In this document: positions 26,930 through 38,951 of the stretch, one piece after another
Layout of the letters: each line of letters starts with the position of its first letter
Numbering within the stretch: the stretch's first letter is position 1
NCBI RefSeq assembly: GCF_014196845.1
Contig: NZ_JACIEM010000007.1
Span: 186,001 to 250,000 of the forward strand
Length of the DNA: 64,000 nt
Source: Aurantimonas endophytica
GTDB lineage: Bacteria > Pseudomonadota > Alphaproteobacteria > Rhizobiales > Rhizobiaceae
Direction: 5' to 3'
Notes under the pieces: model-generated
Database searches by the model: none
The model's input: only the letters and a program-made list of their open reading frames with translations
What the model was told of the DNA's origin: nothing
Made by a program: the position numbers and the translations under genes

Positions 26930-28705
26930 ATGGCGACGATTCCGATAATGCCGGGGCAGGAGAGCGACGACGGCAAAGCGCCGGATTTCGCCGCGGCGGC
27001 GCCGATCAGCGCCCTGGAAATGTTCACGCCAAAACTCGTCACCGCCTTCCGGGAGGGCTACGACCTGTCGGCGTTCAAGGCGGATGCCGTGGCGGGCCTC
27101 ACGGTCGCGATCGTCGCCCTGCCGCTGTCGATGGCGATCGCCATCGCCTCCGGCGTGTCGCCGGACCGGGGACTGACCACGGCGATCGTCGGCGGGTTCC
27201 TGGTGTCGCTGTTCGGCGGCAGCCGCTTCCAGATCGGCGGGCCGGCCGGCGCCTTCATCCTGCTCGTCGCCGCGACGGTCGCCGCGCACGGGATCGAGGG
27301 GCTGATCCTCGCGACGTTTCTCTCCGGACTGATGCTCGCCGCGCTCGGCGCCCTGCGGCTCGGCACGTTCATCAAGTACATTCCCTATCCGGTGACCGTC
27401 GGCTTCACCGCCGGCATCGCCGTGGTCATCGCCGCGACGCAGCTGAAGGAATTCTTCGGCCTGACGCTCGGCGGTCCCGAACCGGGCGAGCTGGTCGAAA
27501 AGCTCGGCGCGCTGGCGAAGGCGGCGCCGACGCTGGACCCGCCGACGCTCGTCATCGCGCTCCTGACGCTGGCGCTCATCATCCTGGTGCGACATTTCCG
27601 GCCACACTGGCCATCGCTGCTGATCGCCGTCGCCGTCGGCTCGATCGCGGCGACGGCGGCCGGGCTCGACATCGCCACGATCGGCAGCCGCTTCGGCGGC
27701 ATCCCGTCGTCGCTGCCGATGCCGCGCCTGCCGGTCTTCTCACTCGAGCTGGTGGTGGCGGTGCTGCCGGCCGCGGTTTCGTTCGCGCTATTGGGGGCGA
27801 TCGAGAGCCTGCTTTCCGCCGTCGTAGCCGATTCCATGAGCGGCCGGCGCCATCGCTCGAACTGCGAACTGGTGGCGCAGGGCATCGCCAATGTCGGAGC
27901 ATCGCTGTTCGGCGGCTTCTGCGTCACCGGTACCATCGCGCGGACCGCGACGAACGTGCGGGCCGGCGCGCGCAGTCCGGTCGCCGGCATGCTGCACGCG
28001 CTGTTCCTGCTGGTCTTCGTGCTGGTCGCGGCGCCGCTCGCCGCCTATGTGCCGCTGGCCGCGCTGGCGGCGGTGCTGCTGTTCGTCGCCTGGAACATGG
28101 CGGAGCGGCACGAGGTGTTCAGCCTGCTGCGCAGCTCGCGCGGCGACGCGCTGGTGCTGAGCGTCACCTTCCTGCTGGTGATCTTCCGCGACCTGACGAC
28201 CGGGATCGTCGTCGGCTTCTCGCTCGGCGCGCTCTTGTTCCTGCACCGGATGGCCGGCGCGGTGACGGTCGAGGGCGGGCACGCGCCGCTGGTGGAGGCC
28301 GACCGCGCCGACCGCGATCGCGACCCGGGGGAGGATCCCTACGACGAGAGGCTGGTCCGCGATCCGGACATCTTCGTCTGCCGGATTTCCGGGGCGTTCT
28401 TCTTCGCAGCCGCCGGCAGTGTCGGTGCGGTGCTCGACCGGATCGCCGAGCGGCCGCGGGCCTTCGTGCTGGACGTGGCCGAGGTGCCGTTCCTCGACAG
28501 TTCCGCCGCGGCGACCATCGTCGCCTTCGCCCGCAAGGCACGGCGCGACGGAGCGCTGCTGCTGATCGCCGGAGCGGGCGAGCCGGCGCAGCGCCTGCTC
28601 GACGTGCAGCAGGAGAAGGCGGCGCCGCCGCTGCGGTTCACCGCGACGGTCGCGGAGGCCGTGGCGATCGCGCGGGCGGAGCTCGACGCCGCGCCGGCGG
28701 CCTAG
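26930..28705 (+). CDS. SulP family inorganic anion transporter
   Basis: A 591-residue SLC26/SulP protein. A short cytoplasmic N terminus precedes 10-12 hydrophobic helices (from about residue 55 to 435; LTVAIVALPLSMAIAIASG is the conserved entry). The C-terminal STAS domain (about 480-585) is recognised by DVAEVPFLDSSAAATI. Family substrates include sulfate, bicarbonate and dicarboxylates; nothing here singles one out. The absence of a fused carbonic anhydrase is noted. It directly follows the XRE regulator. Confidence 0.93.
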   Translation: MATIPIMPGQESDDGKAPDFAAAAPISALEMFTPKLVTAFREGYDLSAFKADAVAGLTVAIVALPLSMAIAIASGVSPDRGLTTAIVGGFLVSLFGGSRFQIGGPAGAFILLVAATVAAHGIEGLILATFLSGLMLAALGALRLGTFIKYIPYPVTVGFTAGIAVVIAATQLKEFFGLTLGGPEPGELVEKLGALAKAAPTLDPPTLVIALLTLALIILVRHFRPHWPSLLIAVAVGSIAATAAGLDIATIGSRFGGIPSSLPMPRLPVFSLELVVAVLPAAVSFALLGAIESLLSAVVADSMSGRRHRSNCELVAQGIANVGASLFGGFCVTGTIARTATNVRAGARSPVAGMLHALFLLVFVLVAAPLAAYVPLAALAAVLLFVAWNMAERHEVFSLLRSSRGDALVLSVTFLLVIFRDLTTGIVVGFSLGALLFLHRMAGAVTVEGGHAPLVEADRADRDRDPGEDPYDERLVRDPDIFVCRISGAFFFAAAGSVGAVLDRIAERPRAFVLDVAEVPFLDSSAAATIVAFARKARRDGALLLIAGAGEPAQRLLDVQQEKAAPPLRFTATVAEAVAIARAELDAAPAA

Positions 28706-28741
28706 TCGAAGAGCGGCCGCGCCGGCCGCATCCGCCGCCGG

Positions 28742-30268
28742 TCAGTCCGGCTTCCTGTCGTCGGCCGGCGGCTCGTCCCAGGCAGGCGCCACCGTTTCGT
28801 CCGCCGGCAGGGGTTCCTCGTCGCGCGCCTCGCGGTCACCCATCTCGTCCAGTATCGGGGCCTCGTCGGCGGTCGTGGCCTCGTCGTTCATCTCGACCAG
28901 ATCGTCGTAGCCCTCGTCATAGAGATCGCCGTCGGTGGCTTCCGCCACGGCGACGGCCGCTGCGCCGGGCGACTGGGTGCCGAGCTTCTTGGGCGGCACG
29001 AGAATGGTGGCGGGCCGGATGCGCAGCTTGGCGATGCGGTTCTTCTCGCGCTTCAGGACGGTGAAGCGCTTCTGGAAGAAGGTGAAGGCCTGCCGCTCTT
29101 CCGGAATGGTCTGGGTCTCATGGATGACGAGGCCGGCGATGGTCACCGCCTCGTCGTCCGGCAGGTTCCAGTCGAGGGCGCGGTTGAGGTCGCGGATCGG
29201 CACCTGGCCGTCGACCACGACCGAGCCGTCGGCCTCGGTGGTAACGCCCTGCATGTCGAGATCGTGCTCGTCGGCGATGTTGCCGACGATCTCCTCGAGG
29301 ATGTCCTCGAGCGTGATCAGGCCTTCGACCTCGCCATATTCGTCGACGACGATGGCGAAATGGCCCTTGCGGCGCAGGAAGGCGTTGAGCTGGTCCTGCA
29401 GCGTGGTGGTCTCCGGCACGAACCACGGCGGGTTGCAGATCTTCAGGATGTTGATCTTCGAGGGGTCGTTGTCGACCTCGTGCAGGGCGCGCAGCAGGTC
29501 CTTGGCATGCACGACCCCGACGATGTTGTCGTAGTCGTTCCGCCAGATCGGCATGCGCGTATAGGGGCTTTCGAGGATCTGGCGAACCACGTCGGCGGGC
29601 GCGTCGTCGCCGTTGACCTGCCGCATCGAGGTGCGGTGGACCATCACGTCCGAGACTTCCAGCTCGTGCAGGTCAAGCAGGCCGCCGAGCCGGTTGCGGT
29701 CGGCGTTGACCAGCGAGCCTTCCCGATGCAGCACCTCGACCGCGCCACGCAGCTCTTCATGGGCCGTGAGCAGCGAGGCGCCGGATTCGAGGCTGACGCC
29801 GAACATCGCCAGGATGCGCCGGACGATCCAGTTGATCACCCCGGTTAGCGGGCCGAACAGCGTGACGATGATGCTGACCGGGCGGGCGATGGCGAGCGCG
29901 AAGGTATCGGGCCGGGCGATCGCCGCCGATTTCGGCAGGACCTCGCCGAAGATGACGACGATGATCGTCATCGCGATGGTCGCGTAGACGACGCCCGACT
30001 GGCCGAACAGGCCGAGAAAGGCGGTGGTCGCCAGCGACGAGGCGAGGATGTTGACGAGGTTGTTGCCGATCAGCAGCGCGCCGATCAGCCGGTCCTTCTT
30101 CTCGATCAGCGTCTGGACGAGGTTCGCGCGGGAATCGCCGTTCTTGGCGTGGCTCATCAGCCGGGCGCGCGAGGCCGCCGTCAGCGCGGTTTCCGAGCCC
30201 GAGAAGAAGCCGGAGATGCAGACCAGGACCACGACGATGGCGAGCATGATCCAGAGCGTGGCGGTCAT
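28742..30268 (-). CDS. CNNM/CorC-HlyC family membrane protein with CBS domains
   Basis: A 508-residue protein: an N-terminal DUF21/CNNM transmembrane domain (residues 5-190; SGFFSGSETALTAASRARL is the signature), two CBS domains (about 210-340; VDEYGEVEGLITLEDILEEIVG), a CorC/HlyC C-terminal domain (to about 430) and an acidic disordered tail. Relatives export or control magnesium or cobalt. The ATG overlaps the aroB stop by four bases, placing it third in an aroK-aroB-CorC operon, an arrangement common in related bacteria without an obvious metabolic reason. Confidence 0.93.
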   Translation of the reverse strand: MTATLWIMLAIVVVLVCISGFFSGSETALTAASRARLMSHAKNGDSRANLVQTLIEKKDRLIGALLIGNNLVNILASSLATTAFLGLFGQSGVVYATIAMTIIVVIFGEVLPKSAAIARPDTFALAIARPVSIIVTLFGPLTGVINWIVRRILAMFGVSLESGASLLTAHEELRGAVEVLHREGSLVNADRNRLGGLLDLHELEVSDVMVHRTSMRQVNGDDAPADVVRQILESPYTRMPIWRNDYDNIVGVVHAKDLLRALHEVDNDPSKINILKICNPPWFVPETTTLQDQLNAFLRRKGHFAIVVDEYGEVEGLITLEDILEEIVGNIADEHDLDMQGVTTEADGSVVVDGQVPIRDLNRALDWNLPDDEAVTIAGLVIHETQTIPEERQAFTFFQKRFTVLKREKNRIAKLRIRPATILVPPKKLGTQSPGAAAVAVAEATDGDLYDEGYDDLVEMNDEATTADEAPILDEMGDREARDEEPLPADETVAPAWDEPPADDRKPD

Positions 30269-31419
30269 CGGGCAAGTTCCTTGGCGAGAAAGGCTTCGAC
30301 GGCGGCGGGATCGACGTCGGGGGCGACAAAAGCCCGGCCGATGCCGCGCGTCAGGATGAAGGTGAGGCGGCCCTTCTCGACCTTCTTGTCCTGGGCGATG
30401 CCGCGCATCAGCTCGGCGACCGTGAGCGGCGCGCCGGGAATGGCGCCGATCCGCACGGGCAGGCCGGCGGCGGAAAGATGTGCGGCGACACGGTCGGCGT
30501 CCGCCTGCGGGCAGAAGCCGAGTTCGGCGGAGAAGCGGTGGGCGAGGACCATGCCGATGGCGACGCCCTCGCCATGGACAAGCCGGGACGCGTCATAGCC
30601 GACGGCGGCCTCCAGCGCGTGGCCGAATGTGTGGCCGAGATTGAGCAGCGCCCGGCTGCCATGCTCCTCCTCGTCGGCCGCGACGACCGCGGCCTTGGCC
30701 TCGCAGCTGACGCGGATGGCCTCGCCGCGCTCGGCGCCGCCGCCGAACACGGCGCCGAGGTCGTTCTCCAGCATCTCGAAGAATGCCGGCCGGTCGATCA
30801 GGCCGTATTTGACCATCTCGGCATAGCCCGCCGCGAACTCGCGCGGGGTCAGCGTGTCGAGCAGCGCCGTATCGGCGAGGACTAAGGACGGCTGGTGGAA
30901 GGCGCCGACGAGGTTCTTGCCGCGCGGCGAGTTGATGCCGGTCTTGCCGCCGACGGAGGAATCCACCTGCGCCAGCAGCGTCGTCGGGACCTGCACGAAG
31001 CGCATGCCGCGCCGAACGATGGCGCTGGCAAAGCCGGCAAGGTCGCCGATCACGCCGCCGCCGAGCGCGATGACCGCGTCGCCGCGCTCCAGCCGGGCGG
31101 CGAGGATTTCGTCGACCACATGGGTGAGATGCTCGAAGGACTTGGTCTTCTCGCCGGCGGGCAGGACGATCTCGACGTGCTCGATGCCGGCGGCGCGCAG
31201 TGCGACGGAGAGGCGCGTCAGATAGAGCCGGCCCACCGTCTCGTCGGTGACGACGGCTGCGCGGATGCCCGGCAGCCGGGCGGCGATCTCCGCGCCCGCC
31301 GCGTCGATCAGGCCCGGGCCGATGAGGATGTCGTAGGACCGGGCGCCGAGATCGACGACGACACGGCGACGCGGGGTCGTGCCCTTGGGCTCGGCTCCGT
31401 AGGCGGCCTCTCGTTTCAT
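30265..31419 (-). CDS. aroB: 3-dehydroquinate synthase
   Basis: NAD-dependent cyclisation of DAHP to 3-dehydroquinate, the second shikimate step. The product has 384 residues. [30 protein letters not shown] (in parts) holds the nucleotide-binding glycines; [25 protein letters not shown] and the metal-binding [12 protein letters not shown] are conserved. ATGA overlaps at both ends join it to aroK and the CorC gene. The upstream in-frame extension to 31503 lies inside aroK and is rejected. Confidence 0.96.
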   Translation of the reverse strand: MKREAAYGAEPKGTTPRRRVVVDLGARSYDILIGPGLIDAAGAEIAARLPGIRAAVVTDETVGRLYLTRLSVALRAAGIEHVEIVLPAGEKTKSFEHLTHVVDEILAARLERGDAVIALGGGVIGDLAGFASAIVRRGMRFVQVPTTLLAQVDSSVGGKTGINSPRGKNLVGAFHQPSLVLADTALLDTLTPREFAAGYAEMVKYGLIDRPAFFEMLENDLGAVFGGGAERGEAIRVSCEAKAAVVAADEEEHGSRALLNLGHTFGHALEAAVGYDASRLVHGEGVAIGMVLAHRFSAELGFCPQADADRVAAHLSAAGLPVRIGAIPGAPLTVAELMRGIAQDKKVEKGRLTFILTRGIGRAFVAPDVDPAAVEAFLAKELAR

Positions 31420-31997
31420 CGTGCGACTTCCTTCTCGAGATAATGGTGCAGGGCCTCGACGATCTCGGCGGCGATCACCTCCCGCTTGACGTTGCGGGTG
31501 CACACGGTGATGTCGGCAGTAGCATAGACGGGGTAGCGAACCGCCATCAGGTCGCGCATCACCGCCTCGGGGTCCGGCGCCTGCAGCAGCGGCCTGCCGG
31601 GCCGCTTGCCGACGCGCTCCATCAGCGTCTCGAGGTCGGCCTTCAGCCAGACCGTCACGGCCTTCTCCGCCAGGATCGCACGGGTCTCCTCCCGCATGAA
31701 GGCGCCGCCCCCCGTCGCCAGCACCTGTGGCCCCTCCGCCGCGAGCCGGGCGATGACGCGCGCCTCGAGGGCGCGGAATTCCGGTTCGCCATAGGCTTCG
31801 AACAGTTCCGGCACGCTCATGCGCGAGACGGTCTCGATCTCCGCGTCGCTGTCGCGGAAGGGCACGGACAGATAGTTCGCGAGCTTGCGGCCGACCGTCG
31901 TCTTGCCGGCCCCCATCAGCCCGATCAGGGTCACCGAACGGCTACCGAGTAGGGGAAGGACTGCCGTCTCCGCGTCCGTAGGCTGGTGCCTGCTCAT
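31416..31997 (-). CDS. aroK: Shikimate kinase
   Basis: ATP-dependent phosphorylation of shikimate at O3. The product has 193 residues. Walker A GAGKTT follows LIGLM near residue 29; DSDAEIE contacts shikimate and metal; TGGGAF is the second substrate motif; and KRPGRPLL forms the LID. The ATG at 31997 is preferred over one 36 bases upstream since only the shorter form has a family-like N terminus. It is the first gene of the aroK-aroB-CorC operon and divergent from the xerD side. Confidence 0.95.
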   Translation of the reverse strand: MSRHQPTDAETAVLPLLGSRSVTLIGLMGAGKTTVGRKLANYLSVPFRDSDAEIETVSRMSVPELFEAYGEPEFRALEARVIARLAAEGPQVLATGGGAFMREETRAILAEKAVTVWLKADLETLMERVGKRPGRPLLQAPDPEAVMRDLMAVRYPVYATADITVCTRNVKREVIAAEIVEALHHYLEKEVAR

Positions 31998-32162
31998 CGT
32001 GCCTTTCGCCGCATCCGCATCCCCGACGGGCACGGGATCGGCATCCCGCGTCGCCGCTCCTCCGGCCCGCCATCGACGTCGGCCCGCTTGCGTTGCCGCT
32101 CATTCCCACTAGAAGCGACGGGTCATAAGCGACATCATCCAGAGCGAGTGCGCCAGACCGCG

Positions 32163-32339
32163 ATGCCGACCCTCGTCCGCCTCCTGACGACGCTCCTGAT
32201 CGTTGCCGGCATCATCTACGGCATCATGGCGGCGCTCGTCTACTTCGTCGAACCGACCCGGCGGGAGATGATCGTCGACGTGCCGCTGCCGCGGATCGAG
32301 CCGGCGCCCGTGCCAGATACCGGGGAGCTGCGGCCGTGA
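32163..32339 (+). CDS. Small single-pass membrane protein upstream of xerD
   Basis: A 58-residue protein with one clear transmembrane helix (residues 6-28, [23 protein letters not shown]) and a short proline-rich tail ([16 protein letters not shown]). Its stop overlaps the xerD GTG start (GTGA), so expression of xerD is probably coupled to it. I do not recognise a named family, though a small hydrophobic gene at this place recurs in Hyphomicrobiales. The function is unknown. Confidence 0.72.
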   Translation: MPTLVRLLTTLLIVAGIIYGIMAALVYFVEPTRREMIVDVPLPRIEPAPVPDTGELRP

Positions 32340-33295
32340 GCACTGCCGGGGCCGTCGCGGGGCGGGACGCCGCCGACATCGAATCGTTTCTCGAGATGAT
32401 GGCCGTCGAGCGCGGCGCCGCGGAGAACACCGTCGCGGCCTATCGCCGGGATCTGGAGGACGTGGCCGGCTTCCTGTCCGGGCGGGGCGCGACGCTGCAC
32501 GAGGCCTCCACCGACGCGCTGCGTGCCTATGTGGCCCGCATGGCGGCGCGCGGCTTCGCCGAATCGAGCCGCTCGCGCCGGCTGTCGGCGCTGCGGCAGT
32601 TCTATCGCTTCCTGTTTACCGAGGGCGGGCGCCGGGACGATCCGACCGGGCCGATCGAAGGCGCGCGCAAGAAGCGGCCGCTGCCGAAGATCATGAGCGA
32701 GGACGAGGTCGACGCGCTGCTCGACCTCGCGGCGGCCGATGCCGCCGATCCGGCGCTGGCGCCGGGCAAGGCCGTCCGGGCAGCGCGGCTGCATGCGCTG
32801 GTCGAGCTGCTCTATGCCACCGGCATGCGGGTGTCGGAACTGGTCAGCCTGCCGCGCTCCGTGCTGCGCTCGAAGAACCGGATGATCGTCGTGCGCGGCA
32901 AGGGCGACAAGGAGCGCATGGTGCCGGTCGGCGAGGCCGCACGGGAAGCGCTGCAGCTTCTGGCGGACGCGATGCGCGTCGCCGGTGTCGGCGAAGGTCC
33001 CTGGCTGTTCCCGGCGCTGTCGGAAAGCGGCCACCTGACCCGCCAGGCCTTCGCGCGCGACCTCAAGGCCCTGGCCGCGCGGGCCGGCGTCCCGGCGGCG
33101 CGAATCTCGCCGCACGTGCTGCGCCATGCCTTCGCCAGCCACCTGCTCAAGCATGGCGCCGATCTTCGCTCGGTCCAGGAGCTGCTCGGCCACGCCGACA
33201 TCTCGACGACGCAGATCTATACTCATGTCCTGGAGGAACGGCTGATCCGCCTCGTCACCGACCATCACCCGCTGTCGGCGGAGAGTCGCGATTGA
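32336..33295 (+). CDS. xerD: Tyrosine recombinase XerD
   Basis: Site-specific recombinase that with XerC resolves chromosome dimers at dif. The product has 319 residues: an N-terminal SAM-like core-binding domain (to about 115), then the catalytic domain. The catalytic set is visible: Arg in [10 protein letters not shown], Lys in [11 protein letters not shown], HxxR in [12 protein letters not shown], His in LGHADIS and the nucleophilic Tyr in TTQIYTHV. It starts at GTG within the stop of the small membrane gene. XerD rather than XerC is assigned from neighbours (aroK, accA) and the [11 protein letters not shown] segment. Confidence 0.93.
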   Translation: MSTAGAVAGRDAADIESFLEMMAVERGAAENTVAAYRRDLEDVAGFLSGRGATLHEASTDALRAYVARMAARGFAESSRSRRLSALRQFYRFLFTEGGRRDDPTGPIEGARKKRPLPKIMSEDEVDALLDLAAADAADPALAPGKAVRAARLHALVELLYATGMRVSELVSLPRSVLRSKNRMIVVRGKGDKERMVPVGEAAREALQLLADAMRVAGVGEGPWLFPALSESGHLTRQAFARDLKALAARAGVPAARISPHVLRHAFASHLLKHGADLRSVQELLGHADISTTQIYTHVLEERLIRLVTDHHPLSAESRD

Positions 33296-33477
33296 CGCCA
33301 AGCCCCAAGGGTTTTCTTGACAAGGGTGCCCCCGGTCGCCAGTTTCCGCCGCGAAGCAGATCTCCAAGCAGAGCGCCAGGCAAGCGCGGCCCACAGGGCC
33401 GGACAGGCCCGCTATGCAAACCGGCCGGCTGCCGCCTCCGGTCGACAATCCAAAGGACGGCCAAAGCCGCGTAACGG

Positions 33478-34431
33478 ATGCACAATTATCTGGATTTCGA
33501 GAAGCCGGTCGCCGATCTAGAGGGCCAGATCCTCGAGCTGAAGAAGATCGAGTCGAGCGAGAACGCCGTCGACGTCACCGAAGAGATCGAGCGGCTGGAG
33601 AAGCGGTCGCGCGACGCGCTCGCCGACCTCTACCGCAAGCTGACGCCCTGGCAGAAGACCCAGGTCGCACGGCATGCCGACCGGCCGCATTGCCTCGACT
33701 ACCTGCAGCGGCTGATCACCGATTTCGTGCCCCTGGCGGGTGACCGGTTCTTTGCCGAGGATTACGCCGTCATCGCCGGCTTCGGCCGCTTCGATGGCCG
33801 CTCGGTCGCCGTGATCGGCCAGGAGAAGGGCAACGACACCCAGACCCGGCTGAAGCACAATTTCGGCATGGCGCGGCCCGAGGGCTATCGCAAGGCGGTC
33901 CGGATCATGGAGCTGGCGGAGCGGTTCGACATTCCGGTCCTGACGCTGGTCGACACGGCCGGCGCCTATCCGGGGATCGGCGCGGAGGAGCGCGGCCAGG
34001 CCGAGGCGATCGCCCGTTCCACCGAGGCGTGCCTCAATCTCAAGGTGCCGCTGGTCTCGGTGATCATCGGCGAGGGCGGCTCCGGCGGCGCCATCGCCAT
34101 CGCCACGGCGAACAAGGTGCTCATGCTCGAGCACGCGATCTATTCGGTGATCTCGCCGGAAGCCGGCGCCTCGATCCTCTGGCGCGACTCGACGCGGGCC
34201 CGCGACGTCGCCCAGGCGATGAAGATCACCGCCCAGGACCTGAAGGAATTCGGGGTCATCGACGAGATCCTTCCGGAGCCGCTGGGCGGCGCCCACCGCG
34301 CTCCCGACGAGGCGATCGACACCGCCGCGGCCCATATCCGGACGGCCTTTGCCGAGCTCTCGACGCTCGACGGTGAGTCATTGCGGCGACATCGGCGGGA
34401 AAAGTTCCTCGCGATCGGACGTAATCTCTGA
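33478..34431 (+). CDS. accA: Acetyl-CoA carboxylase carboxyltransferase subunit alpha
   Basis: The alpha subunit of the carboxyltransferase that makes malonyl-CoA from carboxybiotin-BCCP and acetyl-CoA. The product has 317 residues. YLDFEKPVADLEGQI at the start, GRFDGRSVAVIGQEKG, DTAGAYPGIGAEERGQ and GEGGSGGAIAI, whose glycines form the oxyanion holes, are all intact. It begins 182 bases after xerD; TTGACA at 33317 is a possible -35 but lacks a good -10. Confidence 0.97.
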   Translation: MHNYLDFEKPVADLEGQILELKKIESSENAVDVTEEIERLEKRSRDALADLYRKLTPWQKTQVARHADRPHCLDYLQRLITDFVPLAGDRFFAEDYAVIAGFGRFDGRSVAVIGQEKGNDTQTRLKHNFGMARPEGYRKAVRIMELAERFDIPVLTLVDTAGAYPGIGAEERGQAEAIARSTEACLNLKVPLVSVIIGEGGSGGAIAIATANKVLMLEHAIYSVISPEAGASILWRDSTRARDVAQAMKITAQDLKEFGVIDEILPEPLGGAHRAPDEAIDTAAAHIRTAFAELSTLDGESLRRHRREKFLAIGRNL

Positions 34432-34537
34432 GCCTGTTGCCCGCCGGCCACGGACTTCCCTTCCGGCATTTGCCAAAATGAAGCCACGCTCGGGGTTCAG
34501 GAGAATGGGGTCCTGGACTGCCGGGGGGTGATTTGGC

Positions 34538-34552
34538 TTAACGGCTTCTTAA
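34538..34552 (+). promoter_or_regulatory. CtrA-type box upstream of the L,D-transpeptidase gene
   Basis: TTAA (34538-34541), seven bases, TTAA (34549-34552) is an exact match to the CtrA consensus TTAA-N7-TTAA known from Caulobacter and rhizobia. It lies about 150 bases before the lipoprotein start, in the 270-base gap after accA. Exact boxes are rare in GC-rich DNA. Binding is inferred. Confidence 0.5.
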
Positions 34553-34580
34553 TCCGGCAGTACCAATGTCGAGGGAAGTC

Positions 34581-34619
34581 GCGATGGAAACTTCGGCCTG
34601 GCCGGAGTGTCGCCATCGC
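34581..34619 (+). promoter_or_regulatory. Nested hairpin in the leader of the L,D-transpeptidase gene
   Basis: GCGATGG (34581-34587) pairs with CCATCGC (34613-34619), and inside it CTTCGGC pairs with GCCGGAG around CTG. The gap between accA and the lipoprotein gene (34432-34701) holds this fold and the CtrA-type box, but no gene that I can see. No T-run follows, so it is not an intrinsic terminator of accA. Confidence 0.4.
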
Positions 34620-34701
34620 AAGGATCCGGACCGTGCGGGGTGCGCACCGGATCGAGAGGGGACGGCGTCGGTTGAACGCCGTGCGATAGGGGACTGAGGG
34701 G

Positions 34702-35721
34702 ATGTTTATCCGACGCCTCGTGACTGCGGCCGCGCTTGCCGCAAGCCTGTTTGCGCTGTCTGCCTGCAAGTACGAAGACCTGGTGCCGGCCAATGCGCCG
34801 CTGCCTGCCGAACTCGTCCGGGCGATCAAGGCGCAGGGCATGGGGGTGAACTCGCCCGTTCTCGTCCGGCTCTACAAGGAAGAGTCCGAACTCGAGATCT
34901 GGAAGCAGAAGACCGACGGCACCTACGCCCTCCTGAAGACCTACGAGATCTGCGCCTGGTCGGGAAAGCTCGGCCCGAAGAAGAAGGAAGGCGACCGTCA
35001 GGCGCCCGAGGGCTTCTACACGGTGACGCCGGCGCAGCTGAACCCCAATTCGAACTACCATCTGGCGATCAACATGGGCTACCCGAACGCCTATGACCGC
35101 GCCAACGACCGCACCGGCAGCCATCTGATGATCCACGGCTCGTGCAACTCGTCCGGCTGCTACGCCATGGACGACGTGCAGGTGCAGGAGATCTACACGC
35201 TGGCCCGCGATTCCTTCCAAGGCGGGCAGCGGGCGTTCCAGATCCAGGCCTATCCGTTCCGGATGACGCCGAAGAATCTCGCCCGTCACCGCAAGTCCGA
35301 GCACTACGCCTTCTGGAAGATGCTCAAGATGGGCTCGGATCATTTCGAGATCACCAAGCGTCCGCCGAATGTCGGCGTCTGCGAGGGCCGCTACATCTTC
35401 GACCAGAGCGCCGAGACCGTCGCCGGTCTGTCGCCGACCGGGCCGTGCCCGGTGTTCCAGACGCCGGCCGAGATCGCCGCCAAGGCCGCCGCCGACGCAG
35501 CGCAGGAAGAGCAGATCGCCGCGCGGCTGAAGCCCAGCGAGTTCGCCGTCACGTCGAGCTTCACCTACCGCACCGGCGACCCGATCACCGCCGATGCCTA
35601 CGCGCAGGAACAGAACCGCCGCAAGGGCTACGACCGCGACGGCAACCGCATCGGTGGCAGCCGGTCCGGCTCATCGTCGTCGAGCAGCGGCGGGTCGATC
35701 TTTTCGAGCTTCCTGAACTGA
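34702..35721 (+). CDS. L,D-transpeptidase (YkuD family) lipoprotein
   Basis: A 339-residue envelope protein. The signal peptide ends in the lipobox LSAC (residues 19-22), so C22 should be lipidated. The YkuD catalytic domain holds H145 and C153 in HGSCNSSGC, fitting the HGxx(S/N)SxGC motif of enzymes that form 3-3 peptidoglycan cross-links or attach proteins to the wall. The C-terminal third is alanine-rich and then serine/glycine-rich (SGSSSSSSGGS). A CtrA-type box and a structured leader lie upstream, which suggests cell-cycle timing. Confidence 0.88.
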   Translation: MFIRRLVTAAALAASLFALSACKYEDLVPANAPLPAELVRAIKAQGMGVNSPVLVRLYKEESELEIWKQKTDGTYALLKTYEICAWSGKLGPKKKEGDRQAPEGFYTVTPAQLNPNSNYHLAINMGYPNAYDRANDRTGSHLMIHGSCNSSGCYAMDDVQVQEIYTLARDSFQGGQRAFQIQAYPFRMTPKNLARHRKSEHYAFWKMLKMGSDHFEITKRPPNVGVCEGRYIFDQSAETVAGLSPTGPCPVFQTPAEIAAKAAADAAQEEQIAARLKPSEFAVTSSFTYRTGDPITADAYAQEQNRRKGYDRDGNRIGGSRSGSSSSSSGGSIFSSFLN

Positions 35722-35841
35722 GGTCGACGGCGAGGGCGGCTGTAACCGTCCTCGCCGGCTCAGCCGGATAGCTCACGCCTGTCAGGGCGGAATGCTTCGG
35801 CCGCGAGCCGGCCAGGCGCCCGTTCCGAGCAAGGGAACGCC

Positions 35842-36126
35842 GTGATGTCCCAGACCTTCCATCAGCCCGACGCCGCCCTGCCCGGTGGCCATCCCTTATC
35901 GGAGGCCGTCGCTTTCGACGACTATCTGACGGCCCCGCCGAGCAGAGAAGCGCTGGCCGAAATCCTGCGAATGATGGGTGCAAGGCCCCGCGACATCCTG
36001 CGCCGCTGGGGAACTCCCTATGTCGAGCTCGGTCTCGACGACCCGGCGCTCAGCGACGAGGAACTGCTCGAGGCGATGATCGCCAATCCGGTCCTGATCG
36101 CTCGCCCGCTTGGCCTGGCAAGCTGA
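35842..36126 (+). CDS. ArsC/YffB-family protein lacking the N-terminal catalytic segment
   Basis: A 94-residue protein whose residues 31-90 (APPSREALAEILRMMGA, RDILRRWGTPYVELGLDD, LSDEELLEAMIANPVLIARP) line up with the middle and later part of glutaredoxin-type arsenate reductases (compare PPSRDEL, LLRKNVEPYEQLGL and QHPILINRP of E. coli ArsC). The normal N-terminal thioredoxin strand with its catalytic cysteine is replaced by an unrelated stretch, the protein contains no cysteine, and the usual C-terminal TPxGxRLCRP segment is missing. It may be a decayed gene or a repurposed non-catalytic domain. No remnant of the missing half is seen in the 120 bases upstream. Confidence 0.6.
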   Translation: MMSQTFHQPDAALPGGHPLSEAVAFDDYLTAPPSREALAEILRMMGARPRDILRRWGTPYVELGLDDPALSDEELLEAMIANPVLIARPLGLAS

Positions 36127-36221
36127 AACGGGTCAGCCGACAGCTTCATAACCGCGCGGCCTAGGGACGACATCGGCCGACACGCCGTTCGGGCGTGCCG
36201 GCAAATCGGTCCGACGTGTCT

Positions 36222-38951
<2,730 letters not shown>

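Noticed and set aside
28712-28728. GCGGCC/GGCCGC hairpin between the SulP and CorC genes
   Set aside because: Short GC stem without a T-run on either strand; not enough to call a terminator.
33296-33477. TTGACA at 33317 as a promoter for accA
   Set aside because: No acceptable -10 hexamer at 16-18 bases; left as a comment only.
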